DNA of 64,000 nucleotides. It comes from Streptomyces sp. AA1529. GTDB taxonomy: Bacteria > Actinomycetota > Actinomycetes > Streptomycetales > Streptomycetaceae. The DNA lies in assembly GCF_000280905.1 (NCBI RefSeq), contig NZ_ALAP01000107.1, forward strand, positions 16,857 to 80,856. Direction: 5' to 3'. This document shows positions 26,472 to 35,044 of this stretch, one piece after another (the stretch's first letter is position 1; every line of letters starts with the position of its first letter). A program made the position numbers and the translations under genes. The notes under the pieces are model-generated. The model did no database searches and was not told where the DNA came from. It saw only the letters and a program-made list of their open reading frames with translations.

Positions 26472-26616
26472 GGCGGGCGTCCCCTGGTCGGCAGCGCGGA
26501 CATGCGCAGGGCGGCCACGTCGAGCTGACGGGGGTGCGTCCGCCGCCGCGGAGTGTGCGCCGTGGGGTCCAGGTGCGGCCGCCGTCGCGGGAGACGCGCA
26601 GGCGCAGCCGGCTCAC
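26461..26616 (-). CDS. Cassette 1 gene B: 51-aa basic protein with C-x-CPRC
   Basis: A 51-residue, very basic protein starting at GTG 26616, which overlaps the stop of gene A1 (GTGA). Gene B of cassette 2 is also exactly 51 residues and shares RVSRDGGRTW, RTLRGG, a central VS and a C-terminal PCxCPRCR. The three cysteines could bind zinc together with another residue or a partner protein. The Arg-rich first half could contact nucleic acid. No known family recognised. Confidence 0.72.
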   Translation of the reverse strand: MSRLRLRVSRDGGRTWTPRRTLRGGGRTPVSSTWPPCACPRCRPGDARHAD

Positions 26617-26861
26617 CGCCGGGCTCCCACGCGGTGGGGGACCGCGGCGTCGTAGGCGGCCCGCTGGGATGCCTCGGCCTCGGTCAGGTTCTCGACCCGG
26701 GCCGTCCACTCCGCGCCGTGCGGGGTGACGAGCCGGACCTGCCCGGCGTCCAGGACGGTCTGCACCCGGCCCACCCACGCGGGCTCCGGCGGCATCCTCT
26801 GCCGGGTGGCCTCGTCCACCACGTAGTCGCCCCGCCCATAGCGGGCGGCACCCGCGGTCAT
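26613..26861 (-). CDS. Cassette 1 gene A: 82-aa hypothetical protein
   Basis: An 82-residue protein, first of the micro-gene run, sharing RGDYxVDEATRQ, PPEPxWVGRVQ and WxAR with gene A of cassette 2. The arrangement suggests a small beta-rich domain (alternating hydrophobic residues after residue 30). ATG 26861 has no good ribosome site. Its stop overlaps gene B1. It lies 293 bp downstream of the HTH-TPR regulator gene on the same strand. Function unknown. Confidence 0.72.
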   Translation of the reverse strand: MTAGAARYGRGDYVVDEATRQRMPPEPAWVGRVQTVLDAGQVRLVTPHGAEWTARVENLTEAEASQRAAYDAAVPHRVGARR

Positions 26862-27154
26862 CGCACGGCCAGGGATTGGCTTTTGCCGCATACGGCCACT
26901 GGCCAACTTCGGGTCCGGACGCCGTAGGTCATCTGCATCGCGCCTGCGGGCGACAGTTCACCGTGCACGACCCCGCGCACTATGCACGCCTCGCCATGGA
27001 GACGGGCGGTATTGATCGCCAGTTGGGCAACGCCCTTCAGTGACCTGTTCTGGAGCATTCCACAGCCCATCTGCGTGCGGGTTTGGGACACTCAGATGGT
27101 GCAGTGGAAGAGTGGCGACAACTGCTACATGGTGTGGCAGCTCCGCTCACTAGG
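26862..27154. other. Intergenic region between HTH-TPR regulator 1 and its micro-genes
   Basis: 293 bp with lower G+C than its surroundings. It holds the palindrome GGCCA-C-TGGCC (26894-26904) about 35 bp upstream of gene A1, a possible regulator site. A 77-codon frame (GTG 27091 to 26858) ends in an ATGA overlap with gene A1 but has weaker codon bias and no ribosome site, so I do not call it a gene. Confidence 0.4.
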
Positions 27155-28336
27155 TCATACCGCGCGACACCAGAGCGCGTAGTTGGAGATATCCTCACGA
27201 TCGGCACGCTTCAACCGGCGCAGTGTGGCGATGTCCTCACGAACCCACCTGTGATCACGCACATGCTGAGGGGCGATCCGCCGCGCCAGCTTCAACGACT
27301 CGAACGCGTCATCCACCAGACCAGCCCACAGCTGAGCACGGGCAACCTCGATGTGGAAACCCGAGCGGCGTTCGGCAGGGAGGTCGCGCGCAGGGGCCCA
27401 TCTGTGCGCGATATCCAGCGCCCGCTGAAGGTGCTGACCCCCCAGGCTCACGGCCAGAGACACCTCGTGCACGCGAACCGAGGAAGGACCGAATGCGGTG
27501 CCGTAATAGAGCCCTTCGGATACCGCATCAGCACATCGGCGAGCCGCGCCGATGTGCAGCATGGCCGCGTCTTCACGCCTTGCGCGACCCGCGATGACTG
27601 CTGCCCGCATATGGAGCGCCCCGCGAGTCGCCGTCACCGTGTCTTTCCTCGTCCGAGGTGCGGTATCCAAGGCGTTCTCCAGCGCACGTAATCCTGGGCC
27701 GTGAGCCTGAGCAGCGAAGAACGTCTCGCAGCGCACGTAGGCGACAGTCACATCGAGCAGCGGATCCTCTGCCGTCGGCGCAGCCCACCTCATGAGTTCC
27801 ACCAACCGCGCCGACAGATCCTGGTAGCCGAACTTGTAGGCCACCGCGTCTGCTGTGCGATACGCCGCGACCAGAAGCCGGGCGACCTCCGGTCGGTCAG
27901 CGCCACTCGCTCCGTCCAGCGCCCTTGCAAGCTCTTCCAGAAGCCCCGGCAGATTGCGGGCGATGCGCAGGTACTGGGCCCCGACCCGCCAGTCGACCGC
28001 CTCTGACACCGCCGCGCGCAGCTCATCGAGGGAGCGCACTGGCCCGTCCTCCGGCAGGTCATACGTTGCGATCACCCGGGACAGCGCAGGGATCTCGTCG
28101 TGCACGCGGGAATCAGTGTGCCCACGGTGCCCCAGCAGGCGCGCCGGATCCACGCTCAAGGCCGCGGCCAGCGCATCGAGGACATCGTCCCCCGGCATCC
28201 GCGCACCTCGCTCGATCGCGCGCACCGTGCTGTAGGAGACGCCCGCCGCATCGGCCAGTCCCTTCTGCGTCAAGCGGACGAGTCGACGGGCAGCAGCGAT
28301 GCGCTTCCCCATCTCGTAGCGCGGGTCCACGGGCAT
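27155..28336 (-). CDS. HTH (XRE) regulator with TPR-like C-terminal domain, cassette 1
   Basis: A 393-residue regulator with an XRE helix-turn-helix at about residues 10-66 (LTQKGLADAAGVSYSTVRAI) and a long alpha-helical, TPR-like remainder. It matches the 392-residue regulator of cassette 2 along its length, including FGPSSVRVHEVSLAV here against FGPKNVAVHRVSV there. HTH plus TPR is the architecture of peptide-sensing RRNPP regulators, but peptide binding here is only a guess. ATG 28336 has CGGAG 8 nt upstream. Codon 216 is TTA (27689-27691), so translation may depend on the bldA tRNA. G+C at third positions is lower than in neighbouring genes, suggesting transfer. Confidence 0.88.
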   Translation of the reverse strand: MPVDPRYEMGKRIAAARRLVRLTQKGLADAAGVSYSTVRAIERGARMPGDDVLDALAAALSVDPARLLGHRGHTDSRVHDEIPALSRVIATYDLPEDGPVRSLDELRAAVSEAVDWRVGAQYLRIARNLPGLLEELARALDGASGADRPEVARLLVAAYRTADAVAYKFGYQDLSARLVELMRWAAPTAEDPLLDVTVAYVRCETFFAAQAHGPGLRALENALDTAPRTRKDTVTATRGALHMRAAVIAGRARREDAAMLHIGAARRCADAVSEGLYYGTAFGPSSVRVHEVSLAVSLGGQHLQRALDIAHRWAPARDLPAERRSGFHIEVARAQLWAGLVDDAFESLKLARRIAPQHVRDHRWVREDIATLRRLKRADREDISNYALWCRAV

Positions 28337-28345
28337 GCTGGTACT

Positions 28346-28373
28346 CCGTTCCGTGCAGCCACAGAGAACGGTA
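28346..28373 (-). promoter_or_regulatory. Promoter/operator-like motif of regulator 1
   Basis: On the minus strand TACCGTTCT is followed by GTG two bases later and by GAACGG, giving an inverted repeat CCGTTC-N14-GAACGG that ends 10 nt before the ATG. The cassette 2 regulator has TACCGTTCT, the same GTG spacing and CGTTCTGA-N9-TCAGAACG at the same distance. TACCGT also fits a -10 box. Confidence 0.5.
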
Positions 28374-28388
28374 GCGGTTGGCGCCCCT

Positions 28389-29057
28389 TCAGATGGAGCC
28401 TTCGGTGGGACACCACGTCTCATAAGAGGCCAATGTCTCGGGCAAGTCGAGAATGCTGCCGACGCGGAAGTCCGGTGCCGGGTTGTCCACGTCCGCCCAC
28501 AAGTGGCCCCAGGGGCCGCGGCGAAGCAGGCAGGTGCGCAGTCCCGCGTGTGCGGCCGGCGCCACATCGTTCGCCGGATGGTCGCCCACGTACAGAGTGG
28601 CGGCCGGTTCGCTTCCCGCCGTCGCCAGAACGCGCTCGAAGAAGGCCGCGGCAGGCTTCGCGCACCCCCACTCACCGGACGTGGAGATCGTGTCGGCCGG
28701 AAGGTCGAGGCTCCGCAACAGCCGGCCGGCACGGGCTGTCTGATTCCCGGCGATGTGCACCCGGTAGCCGGCAGAGCGGAGGGCTGCCAGGCCCGGCCGC
28801 ACGTCGCTGTACAGATCTGAATCGTCGAGGATCTCGCCTAGACCAGCAGCCTCCATCGCTGCCCGCTCCGAGGCCAGATCCATGCCAGGGCGGAGCAATC
28901 GGATGGCGTCAGCGTTGTCCCGCCCCTGGGCGACAACTGCCCCGACGAGGGCTGAGAGCGTATGCCGCGGGACGTCGAGCCAGTCGGCCCAGCGCCCCCA
29001 GTGGCGGTCGTCGCGGGTGAGGGTCTCGCCGACATCGAAGACGATGCTGGTAATCAT
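28389..29057 (-). CDS. HAD-superfamily hydrolase next to regulator 1
   Basis: A 222-residue haloacid dehalogenase-like hydrolase. Motif I is IVFDVGETLTRDD near residue 5: FDxGET keeps the nucleophile Asp but has Gly-Glu where most phosphatases have Asp-Gly, a variant seen in many HAD members. Motif II is HIAGNQT near 105, the Lys is in WGCAKPAAAFFERV, and motif IV is LYVGDHPANDV. It sits 52 bp upstream of regulator 1 on the same strand and shares its lower third-position G+C, so it may belong to the same acquired island. Cassette 2 has no counterpart. Substrate unknown. Confidence 0.85.
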   Translation of the reverse strand: MITSIVFDVGETLTRDDRHWGRWADWLDVPRHTLSALVGAVVAQGRDNADAIRLLRPGMDLASERAAMEAAGLGEILDDSDLYSDVRPGLAALRSAGYRVHIAGNQTARAGRLLRSLDLPADTISTSGEWGCAKPAAAFFERVLATAGSEPAATLYVGDHPANDVAPAAHAGLRTCLLRRGPWGHLWADVDNPAPDFRVGSILDLPETLASYETWCPTEGSI

Positions 29058-29202
29058 CAGCGTCAGCCTACGGGTGCCCTGCCTTGCGGTGGGGTGCACC
29101 CGGGACCGCAAGGACCGGGCGCTGCGGCGCGCGGCGGTGTCCCGCGGGCCCACCCTCGGGCGGATGCACGATGACCGGTGCCCGTTGGGACACGCCCCTC
29201 GC

Positions 29203-29583
29203 TCAGCCTCGCCCGCCCAGCACCTCCTCCAGTACCCGGGTGTGGGCGAGCGAGAGGTCCTTGGATGCCGTCAGCAGGGTGAGCACCCGGGCGCCGGAGG
29301 CCGCCCGGAGGAGTTCGTCGAGGCCCTCGGCGCCCGCATCCGTGGCCAGCTCGGCGCGGTAGCGCTCGGCGAACCCCGCGAAGCGCTCCGGGGTGTGTCC
29401 GTACCACTTGCGCAGCTCGGCGCTGGGGGCGACCTGTTTGCACCAGGCGTCCAGTGCGGCCTCCTCCTTGCGCAGCCCGCGCGGCCAGAGGCGGTCCACG
29501 AGGACGCGGGCGCCGTCCGCGGCGGGCTCGGGCGCCTCGTAGACGCGGCGGACCCGGATCTTCGGCTTCTTCTCGGCAGCCAT
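29203..29583 (-). CDS. DUF488 family protein
   Basis: A 126-residue member of DUF488, recognised by RVYEAPEPAADGARVLVDRLWPRGL at the N-terminus, followed by WYGHTPERFAGFAERY and the LLTASKDLSLAHTRVLEEVL end. The family is widespread and its biochemical role is not established to my knowledge. Start ATG 29583. It is divergent from the BASS transporter gene. Confidence 0.88.
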   Translation of the reverse strand: MAAEKKPKIRVRRVYEAPEPAADGARVLVDRLWPRGLRKEEAALDAWCKQVAPSAELRKWYGHTPERFAGFAERYRAELATDAGAEGLDELLRAASGARVLTLLTASKDLSLAHTRVLEEVLGGRG

Positions 29584-29929
29584 GGGGCCAGGGTGCGGCC
29601 GATCACCCGGCCCCCGCATGTTGACAACGTTCACATTGTTGATTCCGGGTTCCCGCCCTGACCGCCGGGCCGGACCGTGGGCGAGGCGGGCTGCGCACGG
29701 GCGCGGGAGCTGAACCGGCCCGTCCTCTCGGCGTGATCGCCTCCGGACTGCTGCCCACACAGTCCACGCAGTCCACGCTGGGCATCCTCACCGTCCGCGC
29801 GCCCGGGCCGCGGTGAACCGGGCCGGGTGAGCGTGTCCCGGGCACCGCTCCCCCGGTCGCCTCCCCGGCGGCGGCGTCCGGAGCGCGCCGGAATGCCCCG
29901 GCGTTCGCGATCACATCGCGAGACAGCTC
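29584..29929. other. Divergent intergenic region with an AT-rich promoter-like block
   Basis: 346 bp between DUF488 and the BASS transporter. At 29619-29646 a 28-bp AT-rich block stands out in otherwise very G+C-rich DNA and contains TTGACA and AACGTT; it probably serves the DUF488 gene or a regulator. No coding frame here has good codon use. Confidence 0.4.
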
Positions 29930-31102
29930 TTGCCAACCGGCCCCACCAGGGCGTTCTCTCTGCGGGTGCGAACCGGACAGCAGAACACCCCGCCCGACTC
30001 CGACGACTCCCCCGAGACGGCCGCCGAGCAACGCGGAGCGCGCCGTGCGGTGACGCTCTTCCCGCTCCTGGTCCTGCTCGCGGGCGCGCTCGGCCTGCTC
30101 AGTCCCGGCAGCTTCACGGGCGGCGCCGAGGCGGTGCCCTACCTGCTCGGGGTCGTGATGTTCTGCATGGGGCTCACGATGACCGTGCCGGACTTCCGGA
30201 GCGTCGTCCGCCGTCCCTGGGCGGTCGCGCTGGGGCTGGCGGCCCAGTACCTCGTGATGCCGGGGCTGGGCTGGCTGGTCGCGCAGGGCCTGGGCCTGTC
30301 CCCGCAGCTCGCCGCCGGGCTGATCCTGGTCGGCTGCTCACCGGGCGGGACGGCGTCGAACGTCGTGACCTATCTGGCGCGCGGCGACGTGGCGCTCTCG
30401 GTCTCGGTCACCTCGGTCTCCACGTTCGTCGCGCCGCTGCTGACTCCGCCGCTCACGCTGTTCCTCGCGGGCGAGTTCCTGCCCGTGGACACCGGCTCGA
30501 TGGTCGGCGACATCGTCAAGACGGTGCTGCTGCCGGTCCTCGGCGGGCTGCTGGTCCGGCTGCTCGCCGGGCGCGCCGTCGAACGGGCGCTGCCCGCGCT
30601 GCCCTGGCTGTCCACGGCGACCATCGCCGTCATCGTCACCATCGTGGTGGCGGGCAGCGCGGGCACCATCAAGTCGGCGGCGGCGCTGGTGTTCCTGGCG
30701 GTGGTGCTGCACAACGGGCTGGGGCTGGCGCTCGGTTACACCGTGGGGCGGCTGTCCCGGCTCGGCGAACCGGCCGGGCGCGCGCTGGCCTTCGAGGTCG
30801 GCATGCAGAACTCGGGGTTGGCCGCCTCGCTGGCGGCGGCGCACTTCAGTCCGCTCGCGGCGCTGCCGGCCGCTGTCTTCTCCGTGTGGCACAACGTCTC
30901 GGGCGCGCTGGCCGCCGCCTGGTTCGCACACCGCGACCGGAGCGCCGCGGCGCGGACGCGCACCGGCGCGGGCCGCCCGGCGGACTCCGGAGCGGCGGAC
31001 CCTGCCGGCTCCGCGGACTCCGTCCCGGCCGATTCCGGCCCGGCGGCAGCGGGCGGAGCCGACAACGCGGAGCCGGCCGCCGGACCGCACTCCGCGGGGT
31101 GA
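29930..31102 (+). CDS. Bile acid:sodium symporter (BASS) family transporter
   Basis: A 390-residue membrane protein with nine or ten hydrophobic segments between about residues 42 and 325. The BASS fold is marked by VVMFCMGLTMTVPDF, the GCSPGGTASNVVTYLARGDVAL substrate/sodium region and EVGMQNSGLAASLA. Members import organic anions, pantoate or other acids with sodium. The tail after residue 335 is a Pro/Ala/Gly-rich disordered extension. The start is uncertain: TTG 29930, GTG 29966 or GTG 30050 are all possible and none has a strong ribosome site; the first membrane helix begins only at about residue 42, so the later starts are reasonable. The gene is convergent with argR. Confidence 0.85.
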   Translation: MPTGPTRAFSLRVRTGQQNTPPDSDDSPETAAEQRGARRAVTLFPLLVLLAGALGLLSPGSFTGGAEAVPYLLGVVMFCMGLTMTVPDFRSVVRRPWAVALGLAAQYLVMPGLGWLVAQGLGLSPQLAAGLILVGCSPGGTASNVVTYLARGDVALSVSVTSVSTFVAPLLTPPLTLFLAGEFLPVDTGSMVGDIVKTVLLPVLGGLLVRLLAGRAVERALPALPWLSTATIAVIVTIVVAGSAGTIKSAAALVFLAVVLHNGLGLALGYTVGRLSRLGEPAGRALAFEVGMQNSGLAASLAAAHFSPLAALPAAVFSVWHNVSGALAAAWFAHRDRSAAARTRTGAGRPADSGAADPAGSADSVPADSGPAAAGGADNAEPAAGPHSAG

Positions 31103-31135
31103 GCGTGCCGTCCCGGCCCGCTCGGCGGTCGGCGC

Positions 31136-31663
31136 TCAGCGCTCCTTCTGCGCCAGCGCCAGCAGATGGTCGGCCAGCGCCTGGCCGCCCTCGGCGTCGC
31201 GGCTGATCAGCAGCAGGGTGTCGTCACCGGCGATGGTGCCGATGATCTCGTGCACGCCGGCCTGGTCGATGGCGGAGGCGAGGAACTGCGCGGCGCCGGG
31301 CGGGGTGCGCAGGACGACGAGGTTGGCGGACGCCTCGGCGGAGATGAGGAGTTCGCCGGCCAGCCGGGCCATCCGGGCCTCGGTGGCCGACTCGCCCAGC
31401 GGAGCACGCGGGGTGGGGTCCCCGCCCTCGGCGGGGACCGCGTAGATCAGCTCGCCCCCGGTGTTGCGGATCTTGACGGCGCCCAGCTCGTCGAGGTCCC
31501 GGGAGAGGGTGGCCTGGGTGACCGTGAGCCCGTCGTCGGCCAGGAGCTTGGCGAGCTGGCTCTGCGAGCGGACCGGCTGCCTGCTGAGAATGTCGACGAT
31601 GCGGCGGTGCCGGGCCGTCCGGGTCTGCGGGACGGCCTGTCCCCCGTGCTGCTCCTCGGTCAT
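31136..31663 (-). CDS. argR: Arginine repressor
   Basis: A 175-residue DNA-binding regulator. The N-terminal winged helix contains SQSQLAKLLADDGLTVTQATLSRDL, and the C-terminal domain, which binds arginine and forms hexamers, contains GTIAGDDTLLLISRD. With arginine bound it should repress argC and argG through the ARG-box-like repeats described in front of those genes. It starts 35 bp after the argD stop and is probably the last gene of the argCJBDR operon, so it controls its own synthesis. Confidence 0.95.
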   Translation of the reverse strand: MTEEQHGGQAVPQTRTARHRRIVDILSRQPVRSQSQLAKLLADDGLTVTQATLSRDLDELGAVKIRNTGGELIYAVPAEGGDPTPRAPLGESATEARMARLAGELLISAEASANLVVLRTPPGAAQFLASAIDQAGVHEIIGTIAGDDTLLLISRDAEGGQALADHLLALAQKER

Positions 31664-31698
31664 CGTGCGCGTACCCCTCTGGTTCGTCTGCCTTCGGA

Positions 31699-32907
31699 TC
31701 ATCCTCTGCCGGCCGCGGCGCCGGACGCTGCCGCGTCGAGGACGGCGGGCAGCGCGCTGACGAACGCGTCCGCCTCCTCCTCGCCGACGATCAGCGGCGG
31801 AGCGAGCCGGAGGACGTCCGGAGCGACCGCGTTCACCAGGAAGCCCGCGTCCTGCGCCGCCTGCTGCGCGTGCGGCGCGACCGGCTCGGTGAGCACGATA
31901 CCCAGCAGCAGCCCCGCACCGCGGACCTGCGCGACCATGGGATGGCCCAGCCCGGCGACGCCGTCGCGCAGCCGGGCGCCGACCCGCTTGACGTGGTCGA
32001 GCAGTCCCTCGGCGGCGATGGTCTCCAGCACCGCGAGCCCGGCGGCGCAGGCGATGGGGTTGCCGCCGAAGGTGGAGCCGTGCTGGCCGGGCTCCAGCAG
32101 TTCGGCCGCGGCCCCGAAGGCCAGCACGGCGCCGAGCGGCAGCCCGCCGCCCAGCCCCTTGGCGAGGGTGACCACGTCCGGCTCGACGCCCTCGGCCTGG
32201 CAGGCCAGCCAGTGCCCCGTCCGGCCGATGCCGGTCTGGATCTCGTCCAGTACCAGCAGCGTCCCGGTGGCGGCGGTGATCTCGCGCGCTGCGGTCAGAT
32301 AGCCCTCGGGCGGGACGACGACGCCGTTCTCGCCCTGGACCGGCTCGATGATCACGAAGGCCGTGTCCTCGGTGACCGCCGCGCGCAGCGCCTCCGCGTC
32401 GCCGTAGGGGACGTGGGTGACCTCGCCGGGCAGCGGGCGGAAGGGGTCCTGCTTGCCGGGCTGGCCGGTCAGCGCGAGGGCCCCCATGGTGCGGCCGTGG
32501 AAGCCGCCGTGGGTGGCGACCATGCCGGTGCGGCCGGTGCGCCGTCCGATCTTGAAGGCGGCTTCGACGGCCTCGGCCCCGGAGTTGGCGAAGTAGACCC
32601 GCCCCGGCCGGCCCGCGATCTCCAGCAGCTTCTCGGCGAGCAGCACCGGCGGCTCGGCGATGAAGAGGTTGGAGACGTGGCCGAGGGTGGCGACCTGGTC
32701 GGAGACGGCCCGCACGACCGCCGGGTGCGCGGTGCCGAGCACGTTGACGGCGATGCCGCCGACGAAGTCGAGGTACTGCCTGCCCTCGGCGTCCCACAGC
32801 CTGCTGCCCTCGCCGTGGGTGAGGGGGATGCGCGGCGTGCCGTAGTTGTTCATCAGGGCGCCCTGCCACCGGCCGGTGAGGGCGGAGTTGTCGTGCGTGA
32901 TGGTCAT
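31699..32907 (-). CDS. argD: Acetylornithine aminotransferase
   Basis: A 402-residue PLP-dependent class III aminotransferase making N-acetylornithine from the semialdehyde. The N-terminus has YLDFVGGIAVNVLGTAHP, the cofactor phosphate site is NSGAEAVEAAFKIGR near 108, the PLP-contacting Asp is in LLVLDEIQTGIGRTG near 218, and the Schiff-base lysine is in VTLAKGLGGGLP near 247. Start ATG 32907 overlaps the argB stop by four bases. Confidence 0.96.
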   Translation of the reverse strand: MTITHDNSALTGRWQGALMNNYGTPRIPLTHGEGSRLWDAEGRQYLDFVGGIAVNVLGTAHPAVVRAVSDQVATLGHVSNLFIAEPPVLLAEKLLEIAGRPGRVYFANSGAEAVEAAFKIGRRTGRTGMVATHGGFHGRTMGALALTGQPGKQDPFRPLPGEVTHVPYGDAEALRAAVTEDTAFVIIEPVQGENGVVVPPEGYLTAAREITAATGTLLVLDEIQTGIGRTGHWLACQAEGVEPDVVTLAKGLGGGLPLGAVLAFGAAAELLEPGQHGSTFGGNPIACAAGLAVLETIAAEGLLDHVKRVGARLRDGVAGLGHPMVAQVRGAGLLLGIVLTEPVAPHAQQAAQDAGFLVNAVAPDVLRLAPPLIVGEEEADAFVSALPAVLDAAASGAAAGRG

Positions 32908-33875
32908 GCGGGGCCCTCCGCGTCGTCGTCCACGGTCAGCGGCGCGCCGGGCGGGGTGTGCCGCGGCGCGGGAACGGCGTCGGGCACGACCATCGTGCCG
33001 ATGCCCTCGTCGGTGAAGATCTCCAGCAGGATGGAGTGCGGCACCCGGCCGTCCAGCACCCGGGCGGTGTGCACTCCGTTGCGTACGGCGTGCAGGCAGC
33101 CCTCCATCTTGGGCACCATCCCGCTCGCCAGGTCGGGCAGCAGCTTCTCCAGCTCCGCGGCGGTCAACTCGCTGATCACGTCGTCGCTGTTCGGCCAGTC
33201 CGCGTACAGGCCCTCCACGTCGGTGAGCACCATCAGCGTCTCGGCACCCAGTGCCGCGGCGAGCGCGGCGGCGGCGGTGTCGGCGTTGACGTTGTAGACG
33301 TGGTCGTCGTCCGCGCTGCGGGCGATGGAGGAGATCACCGGGATCCGGCCGTCCGCCAGCAGTGCCTCGATCGCCCCCGTCTGCACGGAGCTGATGCGGC
33401 CCACCCGGCCGAGGTCGACGGGCTCGCCGTCGACCTCGGCCAGATGCTTGGTCGCCGCCATGATGTGGGCGTCCTCGCCGGTCATCCCGACGGCCAGCGG
33501 GCCGTGCTGGTTGAGCAGGTTGACCAGTTCGCGCTGGACCTGGCCCGCCAGCACCATCCGTACGACGTCCATGGTCTCGGGCGTGGTCACCCGCAGCCCG
33601 GCACGGAACTGCGACTCCAGTCCGAGCCGGTCGAGCTGCCTGCTGATCTGCGGGCCCCCGCCGTGCACGACCACGGGGCGCAGCCCGGCGTGCCGCAGGA
33701 AGACGACGTCCTGTGCGAAGGCCGCCTTCAGCTCCTCGTCCACCATCGCGTTCCCGCCGAACTTGATGACGACGGTCTTTCCGTGGTGCCGGGTCAGCCA
33801 GGGCAGCGCCTCGACGAGGGTCTGGGCCTTGGGCAGCGCGGTGTGCCTGCGAGTGCTCGGCTTCCGGGTGCTCAT
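32904..33875 (-). CDS. argB: Acetylglutamate kinase
   Basis: A 323-residue amino-acid kinase phosphorylating N-acetylglutamate. It has the Lys-Gly-Gly phosphate-binding start VVIKFGGNAMV near 36, PVVVHGGGPQISRQL near 70, and the conserved NVNADTAAAALA near 204. The N-terminal helix of about 25 residues is the kind that links hexamers in arginine-sensitive forms, so feedback inhibition by arginine is likely. It overlaps argJ and argD by four bases on each side. Confidence 0.96.
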   Translation of the reverse strand: MSTRKPSTRRHTALPKAQTLVEALPWLTRHHGKTVVIKFGGNAMVDEELKAAFAQDVVFLRHAGLRPVVVHGGGPQISRQLDRLGLESQFRAGLRVTTPETMDVVRMVLAGQVQRELVNLLNQHGPLAVGMTGEDAHIMAATKHLAEVDGEPVDLGRVGRISSVQTGAIEALLADGRIPVISSIARSADDDHVYNVNADTAAAALAAALGAETLMVLTDVEGLYADWPNSDDVISELTAAELEKLLPDLASGMVPKMEGCLHAVRNGVHTARVLDGRVPHSILLEIFTDEGIGTMVVPDAVPAPRHTPPGAPLTVDDDAEGPA

Positions 33876-35044
33876 GACGAGTACGCGCTGTTCTCGTGGA
33901 CGTAGTCGGCCGTCAGGTCGTTGGTCCAGATGACGGCGGACGCGGCTCCGGCGTGCAGGTCGGCGGTGATGCGGACCTCGCGGAAGCGCATGTCGACCTT
34001 GTTCCGGTCCTCGCCGACGGAGCCGCCGCGGCAGACCTGCACCCCGTTGATGGCCACGTCCAGCGCGTCGGGGTCGAAGGCCGCGTCGGTGGTGCCGATG
34101 GCGGCCAGCACCCGGCCCCAGTTGGGGTCCTCGCCGTGCACGGCGCACTTGAGGAGGTTGTTGCGCGCGATGGTGCGGCCCACCGTGACGGCCTCGTCCT
34201 CGTCGGCCGCGCCGACCACCTCGATCCGGATGTCCTTGGAGGCGCCCTCGGCGTCCCGGACGAGCTGCTGCCCCAGGTCGGCGCAGACCGCGCGGACCGC
34301 CTCGGCGAACCCGGCCGCCTCCGGCCGCACGCCGCTCGCGCCGGAGGCGAGCAGCAGCACCGTGTCGTTGGTGGACATGGCGCCGTCGGAGTCGATCCGG
34401 TCGAAAGTGGTGCGGGTGGCGGCGCGCAGCGCGGCGTCCAGCTCCTCGGCCGGCAGGTCGGCGTCGGTGGTCAGCACGACGAGCATGGTGGCCAGGCCCG
34501 GCGCGAGCATGCCCGCGCCCTTGGCCATCCCGCCCACCGTCCAGCCCGCGGGGTCGGAGACGACCGCGGTCTTGTGCACGGTGTCGGTCGTCTTGATGGC
34601 GAGGGCGGCTTTCTCGCCACCGTGCGCGGAGAGCGCGGCGGTGGCTGCCTCGACTCCGGGCAGCAGCGCGTCCATCGGCAGCCGCTCCCCGATCAGCCCG
34701 GTGGAGGCGACGGCGATCTCGGCGGCGCTGTGCTCGGTGCCGGTGGCGGAGGTCAGCGCCGCGGCGGTGCGCTCCGCGGTGGCGTGGGTGTCCTGGAAGC
34801 CGGGTGCGCCCGTGCAGGCGTTGGCGCCGCCGGAGTTGAGGAGGACGGCGGAGACCCGGCCGCCCTTGAGCACCTGCTCGGACCAGAGCACCGGCGCCGC
34901 TTTGACGCGGTTGGCGGTGAAGACTCCGGCCGCGGCCTGGCGCGGCCCGGTGTTGACGACGAGCGCGAGGTCGGGGGACCCGCTCTGCTTGATTCCGGCG
35001 GCGATGCCCGCGGCCGTGAATCCGCCGGCCGCTGTGACGCTCAT
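33872..35044 (-). CDS. argJ: Glutamate N-acetyltransferase / ornithine acetyltransferase
   Basis: A 390-residue ArgJ that recycles the acetyl group from acetylornithine to glutamate and, if bifunctional, also acetylates glutamate with acetyl-CoA. The self-cleavage site is the conserved Thr in KGAGMLAPGLATMLVVLTTD, which yields the alpha and beta chains; Thr is present. Start ATG 35044 gives an ATGA overlap with argC. Bifunctionality cannot be decided from sequence; no argA or argE is in the window. Confidence 0.95.
   Translation of the reverse strand: MSVTAAGGFTAAGIAAGIKQSGSPDLALVVNTGPRQAAAGVFTANRVKAAPVLWSEQVLKGGRVSAVLLNSGGANACTGAPGFQDTHATAERTAAALTSATGTEHSAAEIAVASTGLIGERLPMDALLPGVEAATAALSAHGGEKAALAIKTTDTVHKTAVVSDPAGWTVGGMAKGAGMLAPGLATMLVVLTTDADLPAEELDAALRAATRTTFDRIDSDGAMSTNDTVLLLASGASGVRPEAAGFAEAVRAVCADLGQQLVRDAEGASKDIRIEVVGAADEDEAVTVGRTIARNNLLKCAVHGEDPNWGRVLAAIGTTDAAFDPDALDVAINGVQVCRGGSVGEDRNKVDMRFREVRITADLHAGAASAVIWTNDLTADYVHENSAYSS

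Noticed and set aside
26858..27091. 77-codon frame between regulator 1 and gene A1 ending in an ATGA overlap with A1
   Set aside because: Third-position G+C is clearly lower than in real genes, there is no ribosome site, and cassette 2 has no counterpart. The overlap may be chance.
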